Origin: Acidimicrobiaceae bacterium
GTDB lineage: Bacteria > Actinomycetota > Acidimicrobiia > Acidimicrobiales > RAAP-2
NCBI GenBank assembly: GCA_003132205.1
Contig: PKWY01000027.1
Span: 1 to 64,000, forward strand
DNA: 64,000 nt
Reading direction: 5' to 3'
How positions within the stretch are numbered: the stretch's first letter is position 1; every line of letters begins with the position of its first letter. This document shows, in pieces, positions 25,125 through 33,555 of the stretch. Made by a program: the position numbers and the translations under genes. The notes beneath the pieces are model-generated. The model made no database searches. It worked only from the letters and a program-made list of their open reading frames with translations, and was not told where the DNA came from.

Positions 25125-25772
25125 TCATCTCCAGGCGACGATCTGGGCTGGACGCCTCGTCGTGGGCGGGGTCTCGCCTGCCGGCCACCCGACCGTGATT
25201 GGCAGCGCGGCGACCCAATCGGACGGAACGTTGAGATCCGCCTTTACTTCCTTTCGATTGAACAAGGGGAGAGCCAAGCCGACTGGGCAGGTTCCGAGCC
25301 CGAGCGTCCACGCGGCCAGCATGAGGTTCTCGGCGGCGAGGAAGCAGTCCTGCGTGCCCCCGCTGCTCGTGGCGTAGATCACGACCAAGGCGGGAGCACC
25401 GTGGAAGATCGCGAAGTCCGCGCTGGCGGCCATCTGGCGAAGCCAGTCGTTACCGGAAAACCCGCTCTCCACCACCTCCTCGGTTGGGGGATCACCGAGC
25501 AAGAGCATCTTTCCCTCCTCGGCGTAGCGGGTGAGGGTCTCGCGATCCTGGATCACGACGAAACCCCACGGTTGCAGATTGACGGCGCTGGGGGCGTGGA
25601 TAGCGGCCTCGAGCAGCTGTTCAATTTCTTCACGGGGCACAGGTTCGTCGGTGTAGGCCCGAACGGCGCGGCGCTGGTAAATCGCTTTGAGCGCGCCCTC
25701 GGCTTCAGCCGGGCCCGCTCCTGGGGGATTACGGGTCTCTGCGACGTCGGCGTTTGATTGGGTTGCAGTCAC
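25125..25772 (-). CDS. nitroreductase-family flavoprotein
   Basis: A 215-residue FMN enzyme. The start is set by AAAGGAGAG just before GTG at 25772, not by the upstream ATG at 25787. The N-terminal motif RRAVRAYTDEPVPREEIEQL with HAPSAVNLQPWGFVV is the FMN-binding signature of nitroreductases, and GLGTCPVG lies in the C-terminal half. These enzymes reduce nitro groups, quinones or enones with NAD(P)H. It is the first gene of the minus-strand group nitroreductase, flavin reductase, DSD1, isochorismatase. Confidence 0.9.
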   Translation of the reverse strand: MTATQSNADVAETRNPPGAGPAEAEGALKAIYQRRAVRAYTDEPVPREEIEQLLEAAIHAPSAVNLQPWGFVVIQDRETLTRYAEEGKMLLLGDPPTEEVVESGFSGNDWLRQMAASADFAIFHGAPALVVIYATSSGGTQDCFLAAENLMLAAWTLGLGTCPVGLALPLFNRKEVKADLNVPSDWVAALPITVGWPAGETPPTTRRPAQIVAWR

Positions 25773-26209
25773 GAACTCTCCTTTCATCGGATAGTTGCTG
25801 GCGATGGGTCCTTCGTCGAATCGAACCGCCCTCGCGTGCACCTCTTGGTTGACGCGTGCTCACAGCGTCGCGACCGCTCTTCCCACCTAATCACCACCGT
25901 GGCACCGCGGCAGCCACCGTCGCTAGGGCCAATGGTCCTCTGTCACGAAGGGCAGTCGTTGGAACCGTTGTCATCGAGGAATTCATCATCAGTGACGGCG
26001 GCGAACGGGTGACCGATCGCCGGAAAGAGCGTGGTAAGGACCAGAGCGTGTGTTCCAAGAGTGACGCAATTCGAACCGTCCAGTTGGCGGGGTCTCTTGG
26101 TCACGCGTCGGTGGGGCCGGTATCGAGATCACTTCGCGCCAGTGACACCAACGCCCCGGTGAGATCCACGTTCGGATGGTCAAGACCCGGAGCCTCGTTC
26201 TACGTATCT
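25773..26209. other. divergent intergenic region between nitroreductase and P-type ATPase
   Basis: The ATPase frame remains open through here back to 25856, but the translation is low-complexity and unlike any ATPase, so this is treated as non-coding with promoters for both directions. I see no clear operator or RNA. Confidence 0.4.
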
Positions 26210-29032
26210 GTGATACTGAGGTTCGTGGCTAAGAAAGCTCGATCGCCGGTGTCTCGGAGCCCCGAAGTGGCGAGGGCAACGCCGTCGGTTCTCACCCTCG
26301 AGGCGTCGGATGCCTTGGCGTCGTTGAGCAGTTCGCGCCGGGGGCTCGACATCGCTGAAGCGTCCCGACGACTTGCCGTCGAGGGTCCGAACGCACTGCC
26401 AGCGCCGCGTCGGCAATCGGTAGTCCTCGAGTTTCTCGCCCAGTTCGCCAACATGTTTGCCATCTTGTTGGTGGTGGCGTCCGGCTTGACGTTCGCGACG
26501 TATCTGCTCACGAAGCCGCGCAACTCCGCGAATCTGGAACTCGCCTTCGCAATCCTTGGTGTGGTCCTGCTCAACGCCCTCATCGGCTTCTTCCAAGAGC
26601 ACTCTGCCGAGCGCACCGCTCAAGCGCTCCAGGCCATGGTGCCGCACGTCGCTCGAGTGCTGCGCGCCGGCGAATTGACGGAGATCAGCGCCGAGCAGCT
26701 GGTCACCGGCGACGTGGTGGTGCTCGAGGCGGGCGACGCTGTATCGGCGGACTGTCGCGTGATCGAGTCGCACGGACTCTCCGTCGAGATGGCCGCGCTC
26801 ACCGGCGAGAGCCAGCCGGTCACCCGCAGCGACGAGGCGGTCGGCGGCGGCGAACCTCTCGAGGCGCGCAACTGCGTGTTCATGGGAACCTCGGTGACGA
26901 ACGGCACCGGCAAGGCGGTGGTGTTCGCCACTGGTCTCGGGACCGAATTCGGCCGCATCTACCGCCTCACGGCCGATCTGCCGCGCGAAACGAGTCCGTT
27001 GCAGCGTCAGGTGAGCGAGATGGCCCGCCGGGTTGCGATCGTCGCCATTGTGGCCGGAGCCTTGTTGTTCGCGGTGCGGCTCATGACGGGCAATTCCGCG
27101 TCCCTGTCCTTCGTGTTCGCGCTCGGCGTGATGGTCGCGCTGGTCCCCGAAGGACTGCCGGCGACCCTGTCGGTGTCGCTCGCCATCGGCGTGCGACGAA
27201 TGGCCCGGCGACAGGCACTCATAAAACGCTTGGTGACGGTGGAGACGCTCGGGTCGACGACGGTGATCTGCACCGACAAGACCGGGACGCTCACCAAGGG
27301 TGAGATGACGCTGCAGCAGATCTTCGTGTCGGGCCGGGCGCGCGCTGTCACGGGAGTGGGTTACGGTCCCGGAGGAGACGTGGAAGATCCGGCGGACGTC
27401 ACCGAGGTGCTGAGGGTGGGAGCCCTGTGCTGCGACGCGCGCCTGGTGGCTCCGATCGACGACCGGGGATGGCAGGTGCTTGGTGACACGACCGAGGGAG
27501 CGATCCTCGTCGCCGCGGCGAAGGCCGGGATCGATCTCGCCGCCGAGTCCTCGTCCACCCCGAGAGTGGGGGTGTTCCCCTTCGACTCCGACCGCAAGCT
27601 TATGACCACGCTGCATCAGGTTGGCGACCACGTCGAGGCTTTCATGAAGGGCTCGCCCCAGAGTGTCATCGAACGCTGCTCCAAGGTTCGATGGAGCGGC
27701 GAGGATCTCCCTTTGGATCCGGAGCTTCGTCGCGAGTTGGAGCGAGCCAACGACGCCATGGCGAGCTCGGCTCTGCGGGTGCTGGCTATCGCGACGAGGT
27801 CCGTTACCTCGGACCGGGCGAGCCAGGAAGAGTCGGAGCACGAGCTCACATTGCTCGGCCTGGTGGGCATGGTTGACCCGCCTCGCCTCGAGGTCACTGT
27901 CGCGGTCAAGGCCTGTCGGAGGGCGGGAATCGCCATCTTCATGGTCACCGGTGACTACGGCCTGACGGCCGAGGCGATTGCGCGTCGCGTTGGGATCGTG
28001 CGAAGCGGTGCCGCCCGTGTGGTGACCGGGGCCGACCTCGATGCCATGGGCGAGGGGGAGCTCGCGGCGACGCTGCGTGGAAGCGATCAGATCATCTTCG
28101 CCAGGGTCCGACCCGAGCACAAGCTTCGCATCGTGCTGGCCTTGGAAGGACTCGGAGAGATTGTGGCGGTCACCGGAGACGGGGCCAACGACGCCCCGGC
28201 CCTTAAGCGAGCCAGCGTCGGCGTGGCGATGAGCGAGGGGGGGACCGACGTGGCGAGGGCCGCGGCGCAGATGCTGCTGCTCGACGACTCCTTCGCTTCG
28301 ATCGCCGCGGCGGTGGAGCTGGGCCGCGGTGTCTACCAGAATATCCGGCACTTCCTCGTCTACCTCTTCAGCCACAACCTCGCCGAACTTGCGCCGATCC
28401 TCGCGGCGACGTTGGTTGGCTTCCCGCTCGTTCCCCTCTCGGCGCTCCAGGTCCTCGCCATCGACCTCGGATCCGATGTCCTGCCGGCCTTGGCCCTCGG
28501 CGCCGAAAGACCCGAACCCGACACGATGGCGCGCCCGCCCCGGTCGCCGGACGAGCACCTGTTCTCCTGGGAGTTGATACGTCGTTTCGTCTTCCTCGGC
28601 ACCATTGAGTCCGTCGGCGTCGTGTTCGCCTTCTTCTGGCGTATTCACACCGCCCACTTGCCCTTCTCGGCGTTCACGTCGTCGAACCACACTTACCGCG
28701 AGGCGCTGACCATGACCCAGGCCGGCATCGTCGTGAGTCAGTTCTTCAACAGTTTCGCCGTGCGAACCGATCGCGCGAGTGTGCTCCGTATTGGCCTGTT
28801 CTCCAATCCCCCCCTTATTGGAGCCGGGCTTTTTGGACTCGGATTCGTGTCGTGCGTGAGCTACGTCCCTCTCCTCCAGCGGGTTTTCAATACCGCCCCG
28901 TTGCGACTGTCGGATTGGCTAATCCTCTTTGGCTTCGGGGTACTGTTGCTTGGAGCAGACGAAACTCGAAAGGCGTTAGGTCGCCGTGCGGACCGGCGGC
29001 GCCAAGCGGTGATTTCGCCGGGACGCTCGTGA
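26210..29032 (+). CDS. type II P-type cation-transporting ATPase
   Basis: About 940 residues from GTG 26210 (GTG 26225 also possible, with GAGG just upstream). Domains in order: N-terminal cation ATPase domain (LEASDALASLSSSRRGLD), M1-M2, actuator with LTGESQPV, M3-M4 with VPEGLPATL, phosphorylation site CTDKTGTLTKGEM, nucleotide domain KGSPQSVIERC, hinge TGDGANDAPALKRA and a C-terminal six-segment bundle. PEGLP in M4 places it with Ca2+/Na+ type II pumps (PMR1/SERCA or Na+/K+-like) rather than heavy-metal or Kdp pumps. Ion specificity is not proven. It is followed by two TrkA-N proteins, suggesting shared ion or nucleotide sensing. Confidence 0.88.
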   Translation: MILRFVAKKARSPVSRSPEVARATPSVLTLEASDALASLSSSRRGLDIAEASRRLAVEGPNALPAPRRQSVVLEFLAQFANMFAILLVVASGLTFATYLLTKPRNSANLELAFAILGVVLLNALIGFFQEHSAERTAQALQAMVPHVARVLRAGELTEISAEQLVTGDVVVLEAGDAVSADCRVIESHGLSVEMAALTGESQPVTRSDEAVGGGEPLEARNCVFMGTSVTNGTGKAVVFATGLGTEFGRIYRLTADLPRETSPLQRQVSEMARRVAIVAIVAGALLFAVRLMTGNSASLSFVFALGVMVALVPEGLPATLSVSLAIGVRRMARRQALIKRLVTVETLGSTTVICTDKTGTLTKGEMTLQQIFVSGRARAVTGVGYGPGGDVEDPADVTEVLRVGALCCDARLVAPIDDRGWQVLGDTTEGAILVAAAKAGIDLAAESSSTPRVGVFPFDSDRKLMTTLHQVGDHVEAFMKGSPQSVIERCSKVRWSGEDLPLDPELRRELERANDAMASSALRVLAIATRSVTSDRASQEESEHELTLLGLVGMVDPPRLEVTVAVKACRRAGIAIFMVTGDYGLTAEAIARRVGIVRSGAARVVTGADLDAMGEGELAATLRGSDQIIFARVRPEHKLRIVLALEGLGEIVAVTGDGANDAPALKRASVGVAMSEGGTDVARAAAQMLLLDDSFASIAAAVELGRGVYQNIRHFLVYLFSHNLAELAPILAATLVGFPLVPLSALQVLAIDLGSDVLPALALGAERPEPDTMARPPRSPDEHLFSWELIRRFVFLGTIESVGVVFAFFWRIHTAHLPFSAFTSSNHTYREALTMTQAGIVVSQFFNSFAVRTDRASVLRIGLFSNPPLIGAGLFGLGFVSCVSYVPLLQRVFNTAPLRLSDWLILFGFGVLLLGADETRKALGRRADRRRQAVISPGRS

Positions 29033-29043
29033 GAGGAGCGGCT

Positions 29044-29703
29044 ATGCACGTCGTGATCGTTGGCTGTGGACGCTCGGGCGCGGCCCTTGCGGCCCGTCTC
29101 GATTCCGAGGGTGAGGCGGTGGACGTCATAGACGTCGACGGCGCGGCGCGCGCTCGACTGCCGGCCTCGTTCAGGGGCGGGTTCGTCGCGGGCGACGCCA
29201 TGCGGCGAGCGGTTCTTGAAGAAGCGCACATCGGTCAGGCCGACGCGTTCGTCAGCCTGAGCTCGAGTGACAGCCTCAACATCGTCGCCGCCCGCGTGGC
29301 CCGCGACACGTTCCGCGTGCCGCACGTCCTCGGTCGGCTGCACAACGTCGAGTGGCACCCGATCAGTGCGCACCTCGGGCTCCAGATGGTCACCACGGTC
29401 CAGATGACGGTCGACCGGATCCACCTACTGTTGCGGCACCGGCCACTCGAACCCGAGATGGTCTTCGGCAACGGGGAGTCGCTGCTCGTTCGATCGTCGG
29501 TGCCTGACTACCTGGCGGGACGACGCGTGAGCGAATTCAATGTCGAGGGCGAAATCCAGGTTGTGGAAATCGGTCGAGGAGGACACTCCACGATCCCGGG
29601 AACCGAAGCAACGTTGCGCGAAGGAGACCTGGTGAGCTTCGTTGTCTCGTCGGGCTCGCTTGAACGACTACGGAACTTCCTCGGCGGGAGCTGGAAGCAA
29701 TGA
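29044..29703 (+). CDS. TrkA-N/RCK protein with TrkA-C-like end
   Basis: A 219-residue cytosolic protein, ATG 29044 with GAGAGGAG upstream, 11 bases after the ATPase stop. A Rossmann domain opens with VVIVGCGRSGAALA and the ribose-binding acid at VDVIDVDG. Residues about 140-219 (PEMVFGNGESLLVRSSV, EIGRGGHSTIPG, LREGDLVSFVV) look like an RCK_C ligand domain. Such subunits gate K+ channels or antiporters in response to NAD(H) or nucleotides. No TrkH/KtrB partner is encoded next door; it overlaps the next TrkA-N gene by 4 bases. Confidence 0.85.
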   Translation: MHVVIVGCGRSGAALAARLDSEGEAVDVIDVDGAARARLPASFRGGFVAGDAMRRAVLEEAHIGQADAFVSLSSSDSLNIVAARVARDTFRVPHVLGRLHNVEWHPISAHLGLQMVTTVQMTVDRIHLLLRHRPLEPEMVFGNGESLLVRSSVPDYLAGRRVSEFNVEGEIQVVEIGRGGHSTIPGTEATLREGDLVSFVVSSGSLERLRNFLGGSWKQ

Positions 29704-30098
29704 GGATCATCGTTGCCGGGGGAGGTACGATCGGCGCCCAGATCGCCCGGGCGTTGGTGGCCTCGAATCACCAGGTCATCGTGATCGAGAGCGAGAGTGC
29801 GCGCGCCGCGAGCCTCAAGGCCGAGGGGCTCGAGATCGTGACGGGGAATGCGAGTGTCGCCACTTCGCTCGAGGCGGCGGGTGCCCTGCGCGCCGACGTA
29901 CTCGTCGCCTGCACGGAGCGTGACTCGGAGAACCTCGTCATCTCTGTCATGGCCAAGCGCCACCTCGAAATCCCGCGGGTCGTGGCGCGGATCAATGATG
30001 ATGCCAACCGCTGGCTCTTCGACGGGTCCTGGGGCGTCGATGCCGCAATCTCGTCGGCCGGAGCGCTCGTCGCCTTGGTCGAGCAGACGGGGAACTGA
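29700..30098 (+). CDS. TrkA-N domain-only protein
   Basis: A 132-residue protein with only the Rossmann RCK_N part: IIVAGGGTIGAQIARAL, VIVIESESARA, and ACTERDSENLVISVMAKR. It lacks the RCK_C domain seen in its neighbour. The ATGA overlap implies translational coupling, so the two probably form a hetero-oligomeric gating ring. The target transporter might be the P-type ATPase or something encoded elsewhere. Confidence 0.82.
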   Translation: MRIIVAGGGTIGAQIARALVASNHQVIVIESESARAASLKAEGLEIVTGNASVATSLEAAGALRADVLVACTERDSENLVISVMAKRHLEIPRVVARINDDANRWLFDGSWGVDAAISSAGALVALVEQTGN

Positions 30099-30313
30099 GG
30101 ACGGGCCGTTCGTATGCGATGTGTCGCGCGCGACTCCCTTCGATGAGCGTGACGGCAAGCATCGATTCCGGATGATGCTGGCGGCACGAGGTTGTGACAA
30201 TGTGCTCTACGTTCTAGGTCACCAAAGCGTGCTAGAGGGCGTACCGTGGGGATTGGAAGTAGCGTCGCCGTCTCATGGCGGGGCGGTGGCCTTTCCGCAA
30301 TGCGGAGGTTGAC

Positions 30314-30766
30314 ATGACAAACACTGAAGTTTCAAGCAAGCAACACAATCTGCCCGCTAGTTGGGCTGGCACTTCGTGGCCATCCTGGAGGTGGCTGGAC
30401 GAGTTTTTCCACGACGGCGAAATGCACCAGATGATCAAGATCGAGGAGTGCCGAGAAGGCGACGCCATGGTGGTTCGAGCAGAGTTGCCCGGAGTGGACC
30501 CTGACAAGGACATCGAGATCGAGGTAATCGACGGTGCGCTGGTGATATCAGTGGAGAAGACTGAGAGCCACGAGAAGGGTGATCATCACTTTCATCGCAG
30601 TGAGTTCCGGTACGGATCGCTGACGAGGAGCGTTCCGATCCCGACTGGGGTGGACCCGTCGATGATCGAAGCGACGTACAAGGATGGCGTCTTGGAGGTT
30701 CGAATGGCGCTGCCGAAGAGTTCCTCGCCTGACACGACGCGTCGGATCACGGTGAAGCGTGCTTAA
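30314..30766 (+). CDS. Hsp20/alpha-crystallin small heat shock protein
   Basis: A 150-residue chaperone that holds unfolding proteins. ATG 30314 follows GGAGG. The alpha-crystallin domain covers about residues 45-140 (VRAELPGVDPDKDIEIEV, ISVEKTE, FRYGSLTRSVPIP, ATYKDGVLEVRMA) and ends with the short basic tail TTRRITVKRA. No HAIR or CIRCE palindrome was seen upstream. A strong hairpin 67 bases after the stop would terminate the transcript. Confidence 0.93.
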   Translation: MTNTEVSSKQHNLPASWAGTSWPSWRWLDEFFHDGEMHQMIKIEECREGDAMVVRAELPGVDPDKDIEIEVIDGALVISVEKTESHEKGDHHFHRSEFRYGSLTRSVPIPTGVDPSMIEATYKDGVLEVRMALPKSSSPDTTRRITVKRA

Positions 30767-30833
30767 TCCTTGAATCGCCGGTACGTGCCGTCGTTGCTGT
30801 TGCGCCGAGGTTGGGCGTCGATCGCGTTGGAGG

Positions 30834-30888
30834 CGGGCCTGCCGGTTGTGCGGTGGTTGTGAGAACCCCCGCACAACCGGCAGGCCCG
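30834..30888 (+). terminator. 20-bp perfect inverted repeat downstream of hsp20
   Basis: Arms at 30834-30853 and 30869-30888 are perfect reverse complements, and the 15-base loop can itself fold (GGTT against AACC). There is no T-tract. It is probably a bidirectional terminator or stabiliser between hsp20 and the decayed region to the right; a regulatory RNA or element end is possible. Confidence 0.5.
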
Positions 30889-31029
30889 TCGGCGTTGGTG
30901 GTTATCGTTCGCTCGATGGAGAGGTCGCCGTCGGCTGCGGTCCGCGGTTTCCGCAGTCGCGCCACAAGTGGAGGTGCTTGCGGCTCGAACGCCTCAAGAA
31001 GAGTCCATCGTCTCCAAGCGCGCCAGTAG

Positions 31030-31302
31030 CGAGCCGGACTCGGGGTTTCGAGATCTGGACTTCCAGCATCGTTCGAAGGTCCATGGTTCCTAATCGAAAC
31101 ACACGAAGAAGCCGATGCGAAGGCTTGTGAAATCGTCCACGAGGTGGTGTCGCGGGGTTTCGTTGCGACCCTTACGGCTCTGACGGCGGCCGTGACGCTT
31201 GGTGTCACCAAATCCCCTGAGGGTCCGAGCGACCTGGCATCTAGACTTGAATCGGAATGGTTGTACCTGGCGAGGCTTTACGCGGGTTTTGACGTATGTT
31301 GA
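31030..31302 (+). pseudogene. open frame without a good start, possible gene remnant
   Basis: After TAG at 31027-31029 a 91-codon frame stays open to TGA 31300-31302. It reads sensibly (PWFLIETHEEADAKACEIVH, FVATLTALTAAVTLGVTKS, LASRLESEWLYLARLYAGFD) and looks like a helical protein, but has no ATG; GTG codons occur only in the middle. It could be a small gene starting at an internal GTG or the tail of a lost gene. The gap 30767-31326 otherwise holds only the hairpin and the desaturase promoter. Confidence 0.3.
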
Positions 31303-31326
31303 AACAAGAAGGCGCAGAGGAGTCAC

Positions 31327-32412
31327 GTGTCCAATGATTCGCTAGAAGAACGTACCGAGGTGGTGCGAGAGGGTTCGCTGAAGCCCGTCATCGACGCAAT
31401 CCCGTCCGAGATCTACGAGAACCCGACTTGGAAGGGTCTGATGTACTTCTTCCGTGATCTCGCAATCTACGTGGGGCTGTTGGTACTGCTCGTATTTGTG
31501 ACAAATCCTCTCCTCGTCCTGCCGGTCGAAATCGTCCTGATTCTCTCGGTCACCGCCCTCTTCGTGGTGGCGCACGACTCGGCACACGGCGCATTGTTCA
31601 ATACGAAGCGAAAGAACATCGTCATCGGGAAGTTGGCGATGCTTCCCTCGTGGCACGTCTTCGAGGCGTGGGTCCTCGGCCATAACCGGATCCATCACGC
31701 CTTCACGGTCCGCCAGGGGTACGACTTTGTGTGGCATCCAGTGACCGCCCAAGAGTACGAAGACAAGAGCCGGATGTCGAAGTTGCTGCACCGGATTGAG
31801 TGGTCGTGGATGGGAACCGGCCTCTACTACCTGAAGGAAGTCTGGTGGCACAAGATGATCGCCTTCAAGCCGCCGGCGCGCTGGGTGAAGGCGATTCGCC
31901 GGGACCGCTTTCTGGTCGGCGCGTTCATCCTCGCGATGGCGGTGGGCTTTGGAACCCTCGCCTACGTCCGCACGCATTCGGTGTGGGGCGTCGTGTGGAT
32001 GATTCTCCGCGTCGAGATCATCCCGTTCCTCGGCTTCTCGGTCATGATCGGCTCGGTCGTTCATGTCCACCACGTCCAGACCGACATCCGCTGGTGGAAG
32101 CGTGGCGAGTGGACGAAGTTCCGTGGTCAGATGGAAGGCACGACAGTGTTGCGGGTGCCCAAGGGCCTCAACTTTTTCTTCCACTGGATCATGATCCACA
32201 CCCCGCATCACGTGGACATGCGCATCCCGATGTACAACCTCGAAAAGGCCGCAAAGGCCATCGAAAAGGCCTTCCCTGGCGTCGTGCATGATGAGCCCTG
32301 GCGATTCGGGGACTTTCGCAGGGTGACCAAGGCGTGCAAGCTCTATGACTTCGAAGAGGGCCGGTGGATGACCTACGAGGCCGCCCGCGAGTCGTTGGCC
32401 TCCGCCGCTTGA
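31327..32412 (+). CDS. membrane fatty acid desaturase
   Basis: A 361-residue integral-membrane di-iron enzyme, GTG at 31327 behind AGGAG. Three histidine boxes are in place: HDSAHG at residues 83-88, HNRIHH at 119-124 and HTPHH at 291-295, with an extra HVHH at 246-249. Hydrophobic segments at about 45-80, 195-240 fit the four-helix topology. It introduces a double bond into membrane lipid acyl chains using ferredoxin or another electron donor, usually in response to cold or membrane stress. It stands alone. The HNRIHH spacing resembles the omega-6/acyl-lipid group. Confidence 0.9.
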   Translation: MSNDSLEERTEVVREGSLKPVIDAIPSEIYENPTWKGLMYFFRDLAIYVGLLVLLVFVTNPLLVLPVEIVLILSVTALFVVAHDSAHGALFNTKRKNIVIGKLAMLPSWHVFEAWVLGHNRIHHAFTVRQGYDFVWHPVTAQEYEDKSRMSKLLHRIEWSWMGTGLYYLKEVWWHKMIAFKPPARWVKAIRRDRFLVGAFILAMAVGFGTLAYVRTHSVWGVVWMILRVEIIPFLGFSVMIGSVVHVHHVQTDIRWWKRGEWTKFRGQMEGTTVLRVPKGLNFFFHWIMIHTPHHVDMRIPMYNLEKAAKAIEKAFPGVVHDEPWRFGDFRRVTKACKLYDFEEGRWMTYEAARESLASAA

Positions 32413-32480
32413 TCGTCACGCGCTCTTGACTGTGGCCTAGGGGCGAACGGCGCCGCGTCGACGACATGCCTCGGTGGAGG

Positions 32481-33047
32481 TTACTGACGTCGTCCGGTCA
32501 GATCGAGCAACTTGGCTTGGGTGGTGGAGTCGGGCTTGATGGCTCCCGACGGGCCCGTGCCAAAGACACCAATATCCCCGATGAACGCCTCCATCGGCAG
32601 AAGGACGTCGTAGACGTGCTCGACGAGCTCGTCGGGGAGCTCGTCGGAGATGGAAAGCGCTCGCGCGAGGTCCCACGCGTGAAGGGTGAGGTCGCCAATT
32701 CGAAAGTCGAACAGTTGGCGTACGGAAATGTCGCCCACGGTGTGGTGAACCATCTGTTCGAGGTCGACGGCGCTCGTCATCGCCGCGAACTGGGCGGCGA
32801 GGGCGCGACGGCATTCGCCCAGCACGTCGTCGGGCGCCTCGGCGTGGAACAGTTCCGATGCCTCGGATTGGGACGCGCCGTTGAGCAGGGACACCGACAT
32901 GTCAGAGCCGCGCGTCACGTGGGCCACCAGGTCACGCACCGCCCACCCTTCGCACGGGGTTGCGAACGCCAAGTCGTTAGGCCCGACGTGTTCGAGCAGG
33001 GAAAGGAAATTCGTTGTGCTGAGCCTGAGGGCTTCGCTGAGATCCAT
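32481..33047 (-). CDS. mycothiol-dependent maleylpyruvate isomerase/DinB-like protein (TIGR03086 type)
   Basis: A 188-residue four-helix protein of the DinB superfamily. MDLSEALRLSTTNFLSLLEHV opens the first helix; ATPCEGWAVRDLVAHVTRGSD carries the CxxW and metal-binding His typical of this actinobacterial group, and HAWDLARALSISDELPDELV follows. Start set at ATG 33047; the frame continues to 33173 with less family-like sequence. Members use mycothiol as cofactor or transfer thiols, so the gene supports an actinobacterial host. Stands alone; substrate unknown. Confidence 0.82.
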   Translation of the reverse strand: MDLSEALRLSTTNFLSLLEHVGPNDLAFATPCEGWAVRDLVAHVTRGSDMSVSLLNGASQSEASELFHAEAPDDVLGECRRALAAQFAAMTSAVDLEQMVHHTVGDISVRQLFDFRIGDLTLHAWDLARALSISDELPDELVEHVYDVLLPMEAFIGDIGVFGTGPSGAIKPDSTTQAKLLDLTGRRQ

Positions 33048-33141
33048 CCGGCCAACGTACTCGGCCAACGGAGGAAAAGGAAACTTCTCGTGAGCGGTCA
33101 TCAAGAAATACTTTTGAAACGTTGCGGCGATAAGTTTGGGT

Positions 33142-33456
33142 ATGGGACAGTCATACGTCGAGATTGATCCCAAGCAGGCGTGGGACGAAGTATTCAGCGA
33201 GCCCGGAAAGCCGCGGCCGGTCTACCGAGATGTGGTCGCCGAGATCGAACACTACGGCGAGGGTGAACTGCAGACCCGATTCGATCAGCTCGGCCGCACC
33301 TTTCGCGAAAGGGGAGTGACCTTCGCCCACGACGGCGAAGAGCGCCCGTTCCCCCTCGACCTGATTCCCCGGATCATCAGCGCCATTGAGTGGGACACCC
33401 TTTCCAGCGGCATCCAGCAGCGCGTCGTGGCCGTCGAAATCACGAAGTTGTCGTAA
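33142..33456 (+). pseudogene. N-terminal fragment of a circularly permuted ATP-grasp protein (DUF404 type)
   Basis: A 104-residue frame from ATG 33142. It matches the start of the circularly permuted ATP-grasp family: AWDEVFSEPGKPRPVYRDV, FRERGVTFAHDG, FPLDLIPRIISAIEWDTL and GIQQRVVA. Full proteins run to 450-500 residues, including the grasp core, but here the frame ends right after QQR with ITKLS and a stop, and the downstream 99 bases show no continuation. It is either a truncated remnant or, less likely, a domain-only protein. Confidence 0.65.
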
Positions 33457-33555
33457 TCACTCCTGGAGAGGTCCGACGCCCGGTCGCGTGGATTTGACAC
33501 GTGGTTCTAGAAGTCGGCTGCTGGAGATATTCCATGGGGCGAACGCTGAAGAGGG

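Noticed and set aside
26180..28690. Very long minus-strand frame (836 codons) opposite the P-type ATPase
   Set aside because: The plus strand encodes a full P-type ATPase with all motifs. The antisense text is Arg/His/Gly-rich and has no domain, as usual for the shadow of a high-GC gene.
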